Shown: positions 25,328 through 34,202, numbered from the stretch's first letter. The stretch: 64,000 nt of DNA from Pseudomonas sp. FP453 (GCF_030687495.1 NZ_CP117435.1:3538501-3602500); one strand, 5' to 3'. Notes: generated from the letters alone by a model not told the origin. Program-made: numbers and translations.

Positions 25328-26142
25328 AGGACGGTCCCCGCGTTTTTCACCAGCCGCCGGGTGAGCAGCAACACTGCCCACGTCAGCGCGCCGAGCACCA
25401 CCGACAGCGCGGCGGCGACGGCGAAGTTGGCGTAGTTGGTGAACACGTTGTAGATCGCCACCGGGGTGACGTTGAGCCGCGTGCCCAAGGTGAACGCCGT
25501 GCCAAAGGCGCCCATGGACGTGGCAAAACAGATCGCCCCGCAGGAGGCCAACGCTGGCGCCAGGCCCGGCACGATCACGTCGCACACCACGCGCCAATGC
25601 CCGGCACCGAGGGAGTGCGCGGCTTCTTCCAGGCTGCGGTCGAGGCTTTCACAGGCGGCCATCACGGTGAGGATCACCCGGGGGATCGAGAAGTACAGGT
25701 AGCCGACAAACAGCCCGGCCAGCGAGTAGGCGAAAATCCAGCGTTCACCGGCCAGTTGAAGGCCCAGCGACGCGAACAAGCCCTGGCGCCCCGCCAACAG
25801 AATCACCAGGAAGCCCACCACCACACCCGGGAATGCCAGGGGAAACGTCAGCAGCGCCACCAACGCCGAGCGCCCGAAAAACTGCTGGCGCGCAAGGAAC
25901 ACCCCGCTGATACCCCCGACCAACAACGCGGCGAGCGTGACAAACACCGCCAGCGCGCAGGTTTGCGCGAGGCTGCCCAGGTACTGCGTGCTGCTAAGCA
26001 CTTGCCAGTAGCCGCTGCCGTTGCTGTCGCGGCTCTCGGCACCGAGCAGCACCAGGTGCGCCAGCGGCAACAGCCAGAACGCGAGCAGCACTGCGAAGGC
26101 CGGGGCCAGCGCCCAGGCCGCCTGTTTTGCCGATGCAGCCAC
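25324..26142 (-). CDS. ABC transporter permease, first component
   Basis: A 272-residue inner-membrane protein with six or so helices. The EAA loop is LEEAAHSLGAGHWRVVCDVIVP. It starts with GTG at 26142, directly after the TAA of the binding-protein gene. Hydrophobic helices are seen at about 10-32, 60-85, 95-120, 130-150, 200-220 and 240-262. It pairs with the second permease. Together with the ATPase and binding protein it forms a complete importer of the PotBC/FbpB class. Confidence 0.88.
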   Translation of the reverse strand: MAASAKQAAWALAPAFAVLLAFWLLPLAHLVLLGAESRDSNGSGYWQVLSSTQYLGSLAQTCALAVFVTLAALLVGGISGVFLARQQFFGRSALVALLTFPLAFPGVVVGFLVILLAGRQGLFASLGLQLAGERWIFAYSLAGLFVGYLYFSIPRVILTVMAACESLDRSLEEAAHSLGAGHWRVVCDVIVPGLAPALASCGAICFATSMGAFGTAFTLGTRLNVTPVAIYNVFTNYANFAVAAALSVVLGALTWAVLLLTRRLVKNAGTVL

Positions 26143-27147
26143 TTACTTGACCTCGTTCAGATAACGGGCGGCGAACGCTTCCTGCACGGCGGCCATCTTT
26201 TGATAATCCACCACACCGGCGCGGGCGTAGTCGCTGTCGGGGAGGAACTGTGCGGCGACCTCGGCCGGCATTTCTACCGGACGTACCGGACGCAGGTAGG
26301 CCTTGGCCCAGAGTGCCTGGCCTTGATCCGAGAGGACGAAGTCGAGGACCTTCTCGGCGTTGGCGCGGTGCGGCGCGTTGGCCACGGCGCTCATCACGTA
26401 GGGCACGCTGATGCTGCCTTCCTTGGGGATCACGAAGGCGACGTTGGCGTTGTCCTTGTAGCGCGCGCGGTAGGCGTTGAAGTCGTAGTCCACGAGGATC
26501 GGCAACTCACCGGACAGCACCCGCGCATAGGCGGTTTGCTTGGGCACGATGGGGGCGTTTTTCGCCAGTTTCTGGAAGTAGTCGATGGCCGGGGCGAAGT
26601 TGTCCAGGTCGCCGCCCAGGGCGCGGTTGATCGCCACCGCCGACACGTAGCCGACGAAGGCGCTGGACGGGTCGAGGTAGCCGACCATGCCTTTGTACTC
26701 AGGCTTGAGCAGGTCGGCCCAGCTTTGCGGCACCGGCAGGCCGCCGAGGGCATCGACGTTGACCATGATGCCCAAGGTCCCGGAGTGGATCGCGAACCAG
26801 TGGCCGGCCGGGTCTTTCAAGCCCGCAGGGATCTGTTCGAAGCCCTTGGGTTTGTAGGTGCCGACCACCTCGGCTTTTTGCGCTTGCAGGCCAAAGGTCA
26901 CGCCGTAGTAGACGACGTCGGCCACCGGTGCGGCTTTCTCGGCGACCAGTTGCGCGAGGGATTGGCCGGAATTCTTGTTGTCCAGCGGCACCTGCACGCC
27001 GGTGCTGGCGGCGATGGCCTTGAGCTGGGTGCCCCAGTCGGCCCAGTCCGGCGGGCAGTTGTAGCAGATTGCGGTGTCGGCGGCCTGGGCCAGGCTGGCC
27101 GCGCCGCACAGCAGCACGGCGGCCAGGGTTTTACTGAATGCGCGCAT
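26143..27147 (-). CDS. ABC transporter substrate-binding protein
   Basis: A 334-residue periplasmic binding protein. The signal peptide ends near residue 22 (LAQAADTA). It then has ICYNCPPDWADWGTQLKAI, and further on GTLGIMVNVDALGG, SGELPILVDYDF and a C-terminal helical lobe (YARAGVVDYQKM), as in the PotD/FbpA/PhnS-like class of binding proteins. The ATG at 27147 follows GAGGAGACC. It lies after the LacI-type gene, overlapping it by 17 bp. The ligand may be a phosphodiester, judged from the phosphodiesterase in the operon. Confidence 0.85.
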   Translation of the reverse strand: MRAFSKTLAAVLLCGAASLAQAADTAICYNCPPDWADWGTQLKAIAASTGVQVPLDNKNSGQSLAQLVAEKAAPVADVVYYGVTFGLQAQKAEVVGTYKPKGFEQIPAGLKDPAGHWFAIHSGTLGIMVNVDALGGLPVPQSWADLLKPEYKGMVGYLDPSSAFVGYVSAVAINRALGGDLDNFAPAIDYFQKLAKNAPIVPKQTAYARVLSGELPILVDYDFNAYRARYKDNANVAFVIPKEGSISVPYVMSAVANAPHRANAEKVLDFVLSDQGQALWAKAYLRPVRPVEMPAEVAAQFLPDSDYARAGVVDYQKMAAVQEAFAARYLNEVK

Positions 27148-28150
27148 CAGGGGTCTCCTCACGGGGTTGAGTACTTTCGCCGGGCCGGATGTGGCAAGGC
27201 AGGCAATGGGAAATCGGTGCGTGGCCGGCGATCTGCGCCAGCAGTTGGTCAATCACCGTGCTGGCGAGCAGCGCGATGGGTTGCACCACGCTGCACAGCG
27301 TCGGGTGCATCTGCGTACCGAGGCTGATGCCGTCGAAGCCCATCACCGAGAGTTGCCCGGGGACATTCCAGGCGTTGCGGCGCAGCTCGGCGATCAGGCT
27401 GATGGCGAGGAAATCGTTGGAGCACACCAGCGCAGTGGGCGCGTCGGGGCCTTGCAGAGACGGCGCGATGGCGGCGAATTCGGCCTGGGTGTGCGCCGGC
27501 ATTTCGATCACCGGGCGCGCGCCGAGGCCGTACTCGTGCATCGCATCGCAATAGCCGGCGTAGCGCAGGCGAGCGCGGTCCGATTGCAACGCGGGCCCGG
27601 CGACCATGCTGATGCGCCGGTGGCCGGCGTCCAGCAGATAGCGGGTGGCCAAGGCCATGCCGGCGCGGTTGTCCACCGACACGGCGCTGTAGTTGGGGTT
27701 GCCCGGTTGGTGATAGGCCAGCACGAACGGCGTTTGCTCGGTGTTCAGGCTGCTCAGCACCGCGTTGCTTTCGGCATCGGTGACCGTCAGCACCAGGCCA
27801 TCGACGCGTTGGCGCAGCAGCTCTTCCACCACAATGCTTTCGCGCTCGCTGTTGTAGTCGGTGGTGGCCAGCACCAGGCTGTAGCCCCGTGCACGCGCGG
27901 CACGCTCCATGGCCTGGAACTGCTCGGCGAACACCGGGTTGAGCAGGTTGGGCACCACCACGCCGATCAACTGGGTGGTTTGCAGGCGCAGTTGGCGGCC
28001 CAGCAGATTGGGCCGGAACCCCAACTCACGGGCGGCGGCGAACACCTGCTCGCGGGTCGTCGGACGCACCTGGTCCGGCGAAGCAAAGGCCCGGGCGGCG
28101 GTGGCACGGGATACACCGGCCAGTCGGGCAACGTCTTTCAGGTCAGTCAT
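27131..28150 (-). CDS. LacI family transcriptional regulator
   Basis: A 339-residue repressor. The N terminus MTDLKDVARLAGVSRATAARAF is a LacI helix-turn-helix, followed by the hinge region and a periplasmic-binding-protein-like ligand domain (LIGVVVPNLLNPVFAEQF, then VCSNDFLAISLIAE, a DNA-independent ligand-binding core). I start at the ATG 28150, not the GTG six bases upstream. It is the first gene of the phosphodiester-type operon and overlaps the next by 17 bp. A perfect 14-bp palindrome (28162-28175) immediately upstream is its likely operator, which implies autoregulation. Confidence 0.88.
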   Translation of the reverse strand: MTDLKDVARLAGVSRATAARAFASPDQVRPTTREQVFAAARELGFRPNLLGRQLRLQTTQLIGVVVPNLLNPVFAEQFQAMERAARARGYSLVLATTDYNSERESIVVEELLRQRVDGLVLTVTDAESNAVLSSLNTEQTPFVLAYHQPGNPNYSAVSVDNRAGMALATRYLLDAGHRRISMVAGPALQSDRARLRYAGYCDAMHEYGLGARPVIEMPAHTQAEFAAIAPSLQGPDAPTALVCSNDFLAISLIAELRRNAWNVPGQLSVMGFDGISLGTQMHPTLCSVVQPIALLASTVIDQLLAQIAGHAPISHCLPCHIRPGESTQPREETPDARIQ

Positions 28151-28161
28151 TGGCACTCGCT

Positions 28162-28175
28162 TGAGATCGATCTCA
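28162..28175. promoter_or_regulatory. LacI-type operator
   Basis: The perfect 14-bp palindrome TGAGATCGATCTCA with a central CG, as usual for LacI-family operators, lies 11 bp upstream of the LacI gene start. Confidence 0.7.
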
Positions 28176-28430
28176 TTGGCGAGGACAGTAGCGGGGGAAT
28201 GTGGCAGTTCGGTGCTGAACAGATGACGCTTTCATGGCAGTGCAGATCCCCCCTCTCCCGCCAAGTGGAGATCAACTGTGGGAGCTGGGGTGGACCTATG
28301 GATAGTCATACTCAGCGAGTAGAGTTAAAAACCTGGCGCAGCAAAATCCGCCCACTAACCTTCCGATTCGCCCCAAGTGCGGGCACAATGCGTGTCCTTT
28401 TTTGGCAGGCACCGCCGCAGGCTCTCAAAA

Positions 28431-29528
28431 ATGATCAAAACGCCGTACTACCTCATCGATAAACAGAAGCTTCTGGTCAACATGCAGAAGATTGCTTACG
28501 TGCGCGAACAGTCCGGCGCCAAGGCCCTGCTGGCGCTCAAGTGCTTTGCCACCTGGTCGGTGTTCGACCTGATGCAGCAATACATGGACGGCACCACCTC
28601 GTCGTCGCTGTACGAGCTGAAGCTCGGTCGCCAGAAGTTCGCCGGTGAAGCGCACGCCTACAGCGTGGCCTGGGCCGACGATGAAATCGAAGAGATGCTG
28701 GAGAACTGCGACAAGATCATCTTCAACTCCATCAGCCAATTGCAGCGTTTTGCCGAGCGTTCCGAAGGCAAAACCCGTGGCCTGCGGGTGAACCCGCAAG
28801 TGAGCAGCTCCGATTATCTGCTGGCCGACCCGGCGCGTCCGTTCAGCCGCCTGGGCGAATGGGACCCGGTGAAGATCGAAGGCGTGATCGACCAGATCAG
28901 CGGCTTCATGTTCCACAACAACTGCGAGAACGGCGATTTCAGCCTGTTCGACAAAATGCTCGGCACCATCGAAGAACGCTTCGGCGCGCTGCTGCATAAA
29001 GTCGAGTGGGTCAGCCTCGGCGGCGGCATCCACTTCACCGGCGAAGACTATGCGGTCGACGCATTCTGCGCGCGCTTGAAAGCGTTCTCCGAAAAGTACG
29101 GCGTGCAGGTCTACCTGGAACCCGGCGAAGCGGCGATCACCAACAGCGCCTCCCTGGAAGTCACCGTGCTCGACACCCTCTACAACGGCAAGAACCTCGC
29201 CGTGGTAGACAGCTCCATCGAAGCCCACCTGCTGGACCTGCTGATCTATCGCCTCAACGCCAAGCTGGCACCGAGCGATGGCGAACACACCGTGATGGTG
29301 TGCGGCAAATCCTGCCTGGCCGGGGACATCTTCGGCGAGTACCAATTTGATCGTCCGCTGACCATCGGCGATCGGCTGTCGTTTATCGACACCGCGGGCT
29401 ACACCATGGTCAAGAAAAATTGGTTCAACGGCCTGAAAATGCCGTCCATCGTAGTGAAACAACTCGACGGTACTGTCGAAGTGGTTCGTGAATTTGGTTA
29501 CGACGACTACCTGTCCAGCCTTTCGTAA
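28431..29528 (+). CDS. nspC: Carboxynorspermidine decarboxylase
   Basis: A 365-residue PLP enzyme of the alanine racemase/ornithine decarboxylase fold. The pyridoxal Lys is in ALLALKCFATW (near 38-41); VSLGGGIHFTGED and VYLEPGEAAITN are phosphate- and cofactor-binding parts; CGKSCLAGDIFGEY is the active-site Cys/Asp loop. It removes CO2 from carboxyspermidine or carboxynorspermidine to give spermidine or norspermidine. It is followed by the matching synthase gene, 28 bp downstream. The start at 28431 matches the known family start. Confidence 0.9.
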   Translation: MIKTPYYLIDKQKLLVNMQKIAYVREQSGAKALLALKCFATWSVFDLMQQYMDGTTSSSLYELKLGRQKFAGEAHAYSVAWADDEIEEMLENCDKIIFNSISQLQRFAERSEGKTRGLRVNPQVSSSDYLLADPARPFSRLGEWDPVKIEGVIDQISGFMFHNNCENGDFSLFDKMLGTIEERFGALLHKVEWVSLGGGIHFTGEDYAVDAFCARLKAFSEKYGVQVYLEPGEAAITNSASLEVTVLDTLYNGKNLAVVDSSIEAHLLDLLIYRLNAKLAPSDGEHTVMVCGKSCLAGDIFGEYQFDRPLTIGDRLSFIDTAGYTMVKKNWFNGLKMPSIVVKQLDGTVEVVREFGYDDYLSSLS

Positions 29529-29556
29529 GCTGGCGGATATAGGAGAAAGAAAGCAA

Positions 29557-30801
29557 TTGAAAAAGAACGTTCTTATCATTGGTGCAGGAGGTGTCGCCAA
29601 GGTGGTGGCCCACAAGTGCGCGCAGCACAACGACGAACTCGGTCGTATTGCTATCGCGTCGCGCAACATCTCCAAATGCCAGGCCATCATCGACAGCGTC
29701 AAGGCCAAGGGTAGCCTCAAAGTACCCGCCGAAATCCAAGCCTTCGCGCTGAACGCCCTGGACGTGGAAGCGACCAAGGCCCTGATCCGCGAGACCGAAT
29801 CGCAGATCGTCATCAACGTCGGTTCCTCGTTCCTCAACATGTCGGTACTGCGTGCCTGCATCGACACGGGCGTGGCCTACCTCGACACCGCCATCCACGA
29901 AGAGCCGGGCAAGGTCTGCGAGACCCCGCCGTGGTACGGCAACTACGAGTGGAACCACCTGGAAGAGTGCAAACAGAAGAACATCACCGCCATCCTTGGC
30001 GTGGGCTTCGACCCGGGTGTCGTCAACGCGTACGCCGCGCTGGCGCAGCAACAGCATTTCGACCGCATTGATTCGATCGACATCCTCGACGTCAATGCCG
30101 GCTCCCATGGCAAATACTTCGCCACCAATTTCGACCCGGAAATCAACTTCCGCGAGTTCACCGGACAGGTGTGGAGCTGGCAGAACAGCCAGTGGACCAG
30201 CAACACCATGTTCGAAGTCAAACGCACCGATGACCTCCCGGTCGTCGGTTCGCAGAACCTGTACCTGACCGGCCACGATGAAGTGCACTCGCTGTCGAAA
30301 AACCTCGACGTGCCCAACGTGCGTTTCTGGATGAGCTTCGGCGAACACTACATCAACGTGTTCACCGTATTGAACAAGCTCGGCCTGCTCTCCGAAAAAC
30401 CGGTGACCACCGCCGAAGGCCTGGAAGTCGTGCCATTGAAACTGGTCAAGGCCGTACTGCCCGACCCGTCTTCGCTGGCGCCCGGCTACACCGGCAAGAC
30501 CTGCATCGGCGACCTGGTCAAAGGCACCAAGGACGGCAAGGCGCGCGAGGTGTTCATCTACAACGTAGCTGACCACGAAGAAGCGTTCGCCGAAACCGAC
30601 AGCCAGGGCATCTCCTACACCGCCGGCGTGCCGCCAGTAGCCGCCGCGCTGCTGGTGGCCCGTGGCGAGTGGGATGTGCAACGCATGGCCAACGTCGAAG
30701 AACTGCCGGCCGAGCCGTTCCTCAAGGCGCTGGACGTGATGGGCTTGCCGACGCGGATCAAGGACGAGCACGGTGATCGTGCGTGGGATGCGATTGCCTG
30801 A
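29557..30801 (+). CDS. Carboxynorspermidine synthase (saccharopine dehydrogenase family)
   Basis: A 414-residue NAD(P)H enzyme that joins aspartate semialdehyde to a diamine to make carboxy(nor)spermidine. The Rossmann motif is VLIIGAGGVAKVVA at residues 5-18. VGFDPGVVNAYAALA and the VPPVAAALLVARGEW stretch are typical of the carboxynorspermidine branch of the Lys1 family. I take the TTG at 29557, with AGGAG upstream, since no ATG fits. It is last in the two-gene unit, followed by a strong terminator. This is the alternative to the SpeE aminopropyl route to spermidine. Confidence 0.88.
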   Translation: MKKNVLIIGAGGVAKVVAHKCAQHNDELGRIAIASRNISKCQAIIDSVKAKGSLKVPAEIQAFALNALDVEATKALIRETESQIVINVGSSFLNMSVLRACIDTGVAYLDTAIHEEPGKVCETPPWYGNYEWNHLEECKQKNITAILGVGFDPGVVNAYAALAQQQHFDRIDSIDILDVNAGSHGKYFATNFDPEINFREFTGQVWSWQNSQWTSNTMFEVKRTDDLPVVGSQNLYLTGHDEVHSLSKNLDVPNVRFWMSFGEHYINVFTVLNKLGLLSEKPVTTAEGLEVVPLKLVKAVLPDPSSLAPGYTGKTCIGDLVKGTKDGKAREVFIYNVADHEEAFAETDSQGISYTAGVPPVAAALLVARGEWDVQRMANVEELPAEPFLKALDVMGLPTRIKDEHGDRAWDAIA

Positions 30802-30824
30802 TAGGCGATAGCGGACCGAACAAA

Positions 30825-30854
30825 AAAATGCGCCCTCAGGGGCGCATTTTTTTT
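30825..30854 (+). terminator. Rho-independent terminator after the carboxynorspermidine genes
   Basis: A 9-bp stem AAATGCGCC/GGCGCATTT with a four-base loop is followed by eight T residues. Confidence 0.92.
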
Positions 30855-30891
30855 GGAGCCAAGCAAAGCCCTCACGACCGATGAGGTCAAC

Positions 30892-30995
30892 TGTGGGAGC
30901 TGGCTTGTCGGGCCGCCGCATCGCTGCGATAGCGGTCTTCCAGTGCCGGATGTGTTGGTTGACACACTGTCATCGCAGGCAAGCCAGCTCCCACA
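30892..30995. repeat. REPIN with an interrupted left arm
   Basis: Standard outer heads TGTGGGAGCTGGCTTG, but the left arm has a 15-base insertion (GTCGGGCCGCC...) before the CTGCGATAGC part. It follows the terminator at 30825. Confidence 0.8.
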
Positions 30996-30999
30996 AGGG

Positions 31000-31342
31000 A
31001 TTTGTGTTGCCCTGGCACAGTGGTAAACGGCGCTTGCGGTGTTCAGATATTTCCCACAAGGCTTTCAGGTTGTCCCTGGGAACTTCGCTGGATAATCTCC
31101 TCGCCGTCGCTGCACATTCAGCGGCCGGATTTGACCGTCCGACCTTGTTAACGAACTGCTACGCCCTGCACCCGTCTTAGGCGTTTTTTTGTGCCTGAGG
31201 TATTGTGTCGCGGCAGTTGTGCGCGGGATACCTTCGGGTATGCCGGGTTCGTTGACAACCGGTCGGTCAACCCGCGTACAGCTGCCACCCTCTTCGTTTG
31301 ACCGCGAACGCTGGCGGCTCCACTTGTCGACGGAGTTCCACC
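31000..31342 (+). promoter_or_regulatory. Structured leader of the DUF6124 gene, copy 2
   Basis: This 340-base region repeats the plan of the leader at 604-869. A 7-bp hairpin occupies 31106-31125. A terminator-like hairpin (ACGCC...GGCGT, then seven T) lies at 31161-31190. A three-way junction covers 31212-31286: P1 pairs 31212-31223 with 31275-31286, P2 is a UUCG-capped hairpin at 31228-31241, P3 pairs 31244-31249 with 31269-31274. P2 differs from copy 1 by a G-C to U-A swap on both sides, which supports pairing. Confidence 0.72.
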
Positions 31343-31582
31343 ATGATCAAAGACAGTCCAAATCCCCCCGCAACCCCCTTCACCGTCCGCCCCGACCTGG
31401 GCACCGAAACCCTGCTGGCCAATGCCGCGCAAGACCTGGCCTGCCTCAACGACATCGCCGCCCATCTCGCCTTTGAAGTCGATGGCGCCCAACGCAACGT
31501 AGCGCTGGGCATCTGCCGCATGCTTGAAGGTGTGCAACTGTTGGTGGACAAGGCTCTGGATCAGACTCATCCGGTGACCTGA
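31343..31582 (+). CDS. DUF6124/DUF3077-type small protein
   Basis: A 79-residue soluble protein of the same family as the one at 871. Its pattern, a helix LANAAQDLACLNDIAAHLAF followed by a second helix ALGICRMLEGVQLLVDKAL, matches the paralogue in layout. The ATG follows CGGAG and lies 57 bases after the leader's three-way junction. It has no membrane or signal sequence. The sharing of the leader with the other paralogue suggests a common control. Confidence 0.78.
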   Translation: MIKDSPNPPATPFTVRPDLGTETLLANAAQDLACLNDIAAHLAFEVDGAQRNVALGICRMLEGVQLLVDKALDQTHPVT

Positions 31583-31616
31583 TCGAACAACCCTCTCGAA
31601 ATCAACGAAGCTCAAC

Positions 31617-31706
31617 TGTGGGAGCTGGCTTGCCTGCGATAGCGGTCTTCCAGGGCCAGATGTGTTGACTGACACACTGTTATCGCAGGCAAGCCAGCTC
31701 CCACAT
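31617..31706. repeat. REPIN, GCTGGCTTGCC type
   Basis: Standard 90-bp inverted repeat with both heads intact. The loop is close to that of the element at 32627. Confidence 0.9.
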
Positions 31707-31834
31707 GGGATTTGCGGTGCCCTAGGGTTCTATGTACCCAGGTAGCCGAATCCTCAAACCCCGCTAACCTTGACAGGGCGAGAGTTCAATCATCGATTGG
31801 CTTACCCCCTCACCATGTGCGAAAGGATTCGTCC

Positions 31835-32626
31835 ATGAACCTGCAAAAAACCGCCAACGGCCATACTGCACGTATAGCCGGGCTGGTCTTCAGCACCTGC
31901 TGTTATCTGGTCTTTCTAGTCACGTTTTTCTACTTGATCGGCTTCGTAGGCGGTGTCGTCGTACCCAAGCACATCAACTCCGGCCCCCTCATCGGTTGGC
32001 CTCTGGCAACCTTGATCAACTGCTTGCTGATGCTGTTATTCGGCGCCCAGCACTCGGTGATGGCGCGTAAAAGCTTCAAGCGCTGGCTGACGACATTCGT
32101 CCCGCCCGTTGCCGAGCGCTCGACCTACGTGTTGCTCAGCAGCCTGGTGCTCGTGCTGATGTTCTGGTTGTGGCAGCCGATCACATTCACCATCTGGCAG
32201 GTTGAGGCGGCTTGGGCCAGGGTGCTGCTGACCGGCCTGTTCTGGTTGGGCTGGGTGGTTGTCTTTGTGGCAACGTTGCTGATAAGCCACTTCGAACTCT
32301 TTGGCCTCAAGCAGGCCATTGATCGTTGGCGTGGCACGGCACAACAGCTGTCGATATTCCGAACGCCATCGCTTTACAGGATTGTCCGCCACCCCCTGTA
32401 CCTGGGATTCCTGATCGCCTTCTGGGCAACGCCGCACATGACCGCTGGCCACCTGTTGTTTGCGGTTGGGCTGACGGCCTACATTTTTGTGGGTGCCTAC
32501 TTTGAAGAGAAGGATCTTGTGGCGCTGTTCGGTGAGCAGTATCGGCAGTACAAGCAAGCGGTCGGCATGGTTTTACCTTGGTCGAACGCCCGGCCTGCGT
32601 GTCGGAAAAAGAAGCCTGTATCTTGA
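31835..32626 (+). CDS. Methanethiol S-methyltransferase-like protein (MddA/NnrU family)
   Basis: A 263-residue inner-membrane protein with five or six hydrophobic segments. It belongs to the NnrU/isoprenylcysteine methyltransferase fold, shown by YRIVRHPLYLGFLIAFWATP and the C-terminal YFEEKDLVALFGEQYRQYKQ. MddA uses S-adenosylmethionine to turn methanethiol into dimethyl sulfide; the RHPLYLG/EEKDL pattern matches it better than NnrU of denitrifiers. The ATG at 31835 follows AAAGGA. The stop codon is joined directly to a REPIN. An untyped family member is the alternative. Confidence 0.72.
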   Translation: MNLQKTANGHTARIAGLVFSTCCYLVFLVTFFYLIGFVGGVVVPKHINSGPLIGWPLATLINCLLMLLFGAQHSVMARKSFKRWLTTFVPPVAERSTYVLLSSLVLVLMFWLWQPITFTIWQVEAAWARVLLTGLFWLGWVVVFVATLLISHFELFGLKQAIDRWRGTAQQLSIFRTPSLYRIVRHPLYLGFLIAFWATPHMTAGHLLFAVGLTAYIFVGAYFEEKDLVALFGEQYRQYKQAVGMVLPWSNARPACRKKKPVS

Positions 32627-32716
32627 TGTGGGAGCTGGCTTGCCTGCGATGGCGTTCTTCCAGGGCCAGATGTGCTGGCTGACAGACCGCTATCGCAGGC
32701 AAGCCAGCTCCCACAT
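32627..32716. repeat. REPIN, GCTGGCTTGCC type
   Basis: Standard element starting at the base after the stop codon of the upstream gene. Confidence 0.9.
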
Positions 32717-32756
32717 GGGATTTGCGGTGCTCGGGGCTATTTCACGTGCCGCTTTA

Positions 32757-33665
32757 TCAAAACACCGACCACCCAATCCGCTCACTCAACAACTCCAACG
32801 CCTTGATCCCCGCCAGCGAGTTCCCCGCTGCATTCAACTCCGGCGACCACACGCACACCGTAAACTGCCCCGGCACCACCGCGACGATGCCGCCGCCCAC
32901 GCCGCTCTTGCCCGGCAACCCGACGCGGTAGGCAAAATTCCCCGCCTCGTCGTACAGCCCGCTGGTGGCCATGATCGAGTTGACCTGCTTGGTCTGGCGC
33001 GCCGTGAGGATCTGCTCGCCGCTGTGGGCGCTCACGCCTTCGTTGGCCAGGAAGCTGAACGCCTTGGCCAGGTCCAGGCAGCTCATCTGCAACGCGCAGT
33101 AGTTGAAGTAGCTGTGCAGCACCGCGTCCACGTCGTTGTGGAAGTTGCCGAACGACTTCATCAGGTAAGCCATGGCCGCGTTGCGCGCGCCGTGCTGGGC
33201 TTCGGATTCGGCGACAACGCTGTTGACCAGGATCTGCGGATTGCCGGAAAGGCGTCGCACAAAATCGCGCATCGACAGGATCGGCACGGCAAAACGTGAC
33301 TGGTTGATATCGCAGATCACCAGCGCGCCGGCATTGATAAACGGATTGCGCGGCCGGCCGCGCTCAAACTCCAACTGCACCAGCGAGTTGAAAGGCTGCC
33401 CGGACGGTTCGTGGCCCAAGCGTTCCCAGATGGTTTCGCCACCGTGGTCGATGGCCTGCACCAGGCTGAATACCTTGGAAATGCTCTGCACCGAAAACAA
33501 CGTGTCGGCGTCGCCGGCACAGTAGGCGGCACCGTCGTTGCCGTACACGGCGATCCCCAGTTGATTGGCCGGCACATCGGCCAGCGCGGGGATGTAGTCG
33601 GCCACTTTGCCGAGGCCGATCAATGGACGAACTTCGTCCAGGATCGACTCCAGCAACGCCTGCAT
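32757..33665 (-). CDS. glsA: Glutaminase
   Basis: A 302-residue enzyme that hydrolyses glutamine to glutamate and ammonia. It has the serine-dependent beta-lactamase-like fold with the SISK motif (Ser61-Lys64), [22 protein letters not shown] and the INAGALV and SVVAES regions of bacterial glutaminases. The family's own start is at MQALL, at 33665, with AGGA upstream, rather than 15 bases earlier. Full length for the family (about 300-310). The gene is single. Confidence 0.93.
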   Translation of the reverse strand: MQALLESILDEVRPLIGLGKVADYIPALADVPANQLGIAVYGNDGAAYCAGDADTLFSVQSISKVFSLVQAIDHGGETIWERLGHEPSGQPFNSLVQLEFERGRPRNPFINAGALVICDINQSRFAVPILSMRDFVRRLSGNPQILVNSVVAESEAQHGARNAAMAYLMKSFGNFHNDVDAVLHSYFNYCALQMSCLDLAKAFSFLANEGVSAHSGEQILTARQTKQVNSIMATSGLYDEAGNFAYRVGLPGKSGVGGGIVAVVPGQFTVCVWSPELNAAGNSLAGIKALELLSERIGWSVF

Positions 33666-33730
33666 GTCTTGTCCTGTCATCTGTCTTGGAATCGGTGATA
33701 AGCGGGGCGCGGAGGATACCTGATCTCAAT

Positions 33731-33758
33731 GTGGGGAGGGAGCTTGCTCCCGTCCCAC
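33731..33758. repeat. Single REP palindrome, GGGAGGGAGCTTGCTCCCGTCCC type
   Basis: A 28-bp palindrome-like element with GTGGGGAGGGAGCTTGCTCC, different from the GCTGGCTTGC elements. It lies between convergent-free intergenic DNA. Confidence 0.7.
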
Positions 33759-33776
33759 AACTGCGTATTTCCAGGG

Positions 33777-34187
33777 TTAGAAATGCGCCACATCCGACAC
33801 CTGCTCATCCAGCACATCCCGCGCCAGCGCCCAGGCGCGGTCCTTGGACTCCACCACCAACAGCGGATAACCCCAAGCCTTGCCGAACATCACGGCAAAC
33901 GGCTTGAGCGCCAGGCGCTGGGCCGCGCTCGGTTCCACCTGGATCATGCCTTTGACGTACGCACGCAACGCCGGCTTGTTTTTCTTCATCCAGATCGAGG
34001 CCTGCTTGCGCTCTTCATGGGCGTGCTCGTGATTGTTTTCATCCACCGATTTTTCGTGCAGCAGCACGAAGGCTTGTTGACGGGCCAACAGGCCTTCGAA
34101 AACCAAGAAGGCATCTTCCGGCCCGCCTTCGTTGGGGGCGTCGAAGAAGATTTTGACCACAGGGAAGGTTGTACTGTCGAGTCGCAT
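33777..34187 (-). CDS. Hypothetical protein, histidine/acid-rich centre
   Basis: A 136-residue soluble protein. A conserved-looking start (STTFPVVKIFFDAPNEGG) is followed by a His/Glu-rich segment (DENNHEHAHEERKQ) that could bind metal, then a C-terminal helical part. It has no known domain. The promoter-side palindrome at 34203-34217 sits 16 bases before its ATG. The His-rich loop and the palindrome make metal-linked control possible, but that is inference. Confidence 0.65.
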   Translation of the reverse strand: MRLDSTTFPVVKIFFDAPNEGGPEDAFLVFEGLLARQQAFVLLHEKSVDENNHEHAHEERKQASIWMKKNKPALRAYVKGMIQVEPSAAQRLALKPFAVMFGKAWGYPLLVVESKDRAWALARDVLDEQVSDVAHF

Positions 34188-34202
34188 GGCAAAGCTCCTT
34201 AA

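Noticed and set aside
25315..27327. A 670-codon forward frame across the ABC importer
   Set aside because: It opposes two conserved permease and binding-protein genes and encodes low-complexity His/Gly/Gln sequence.
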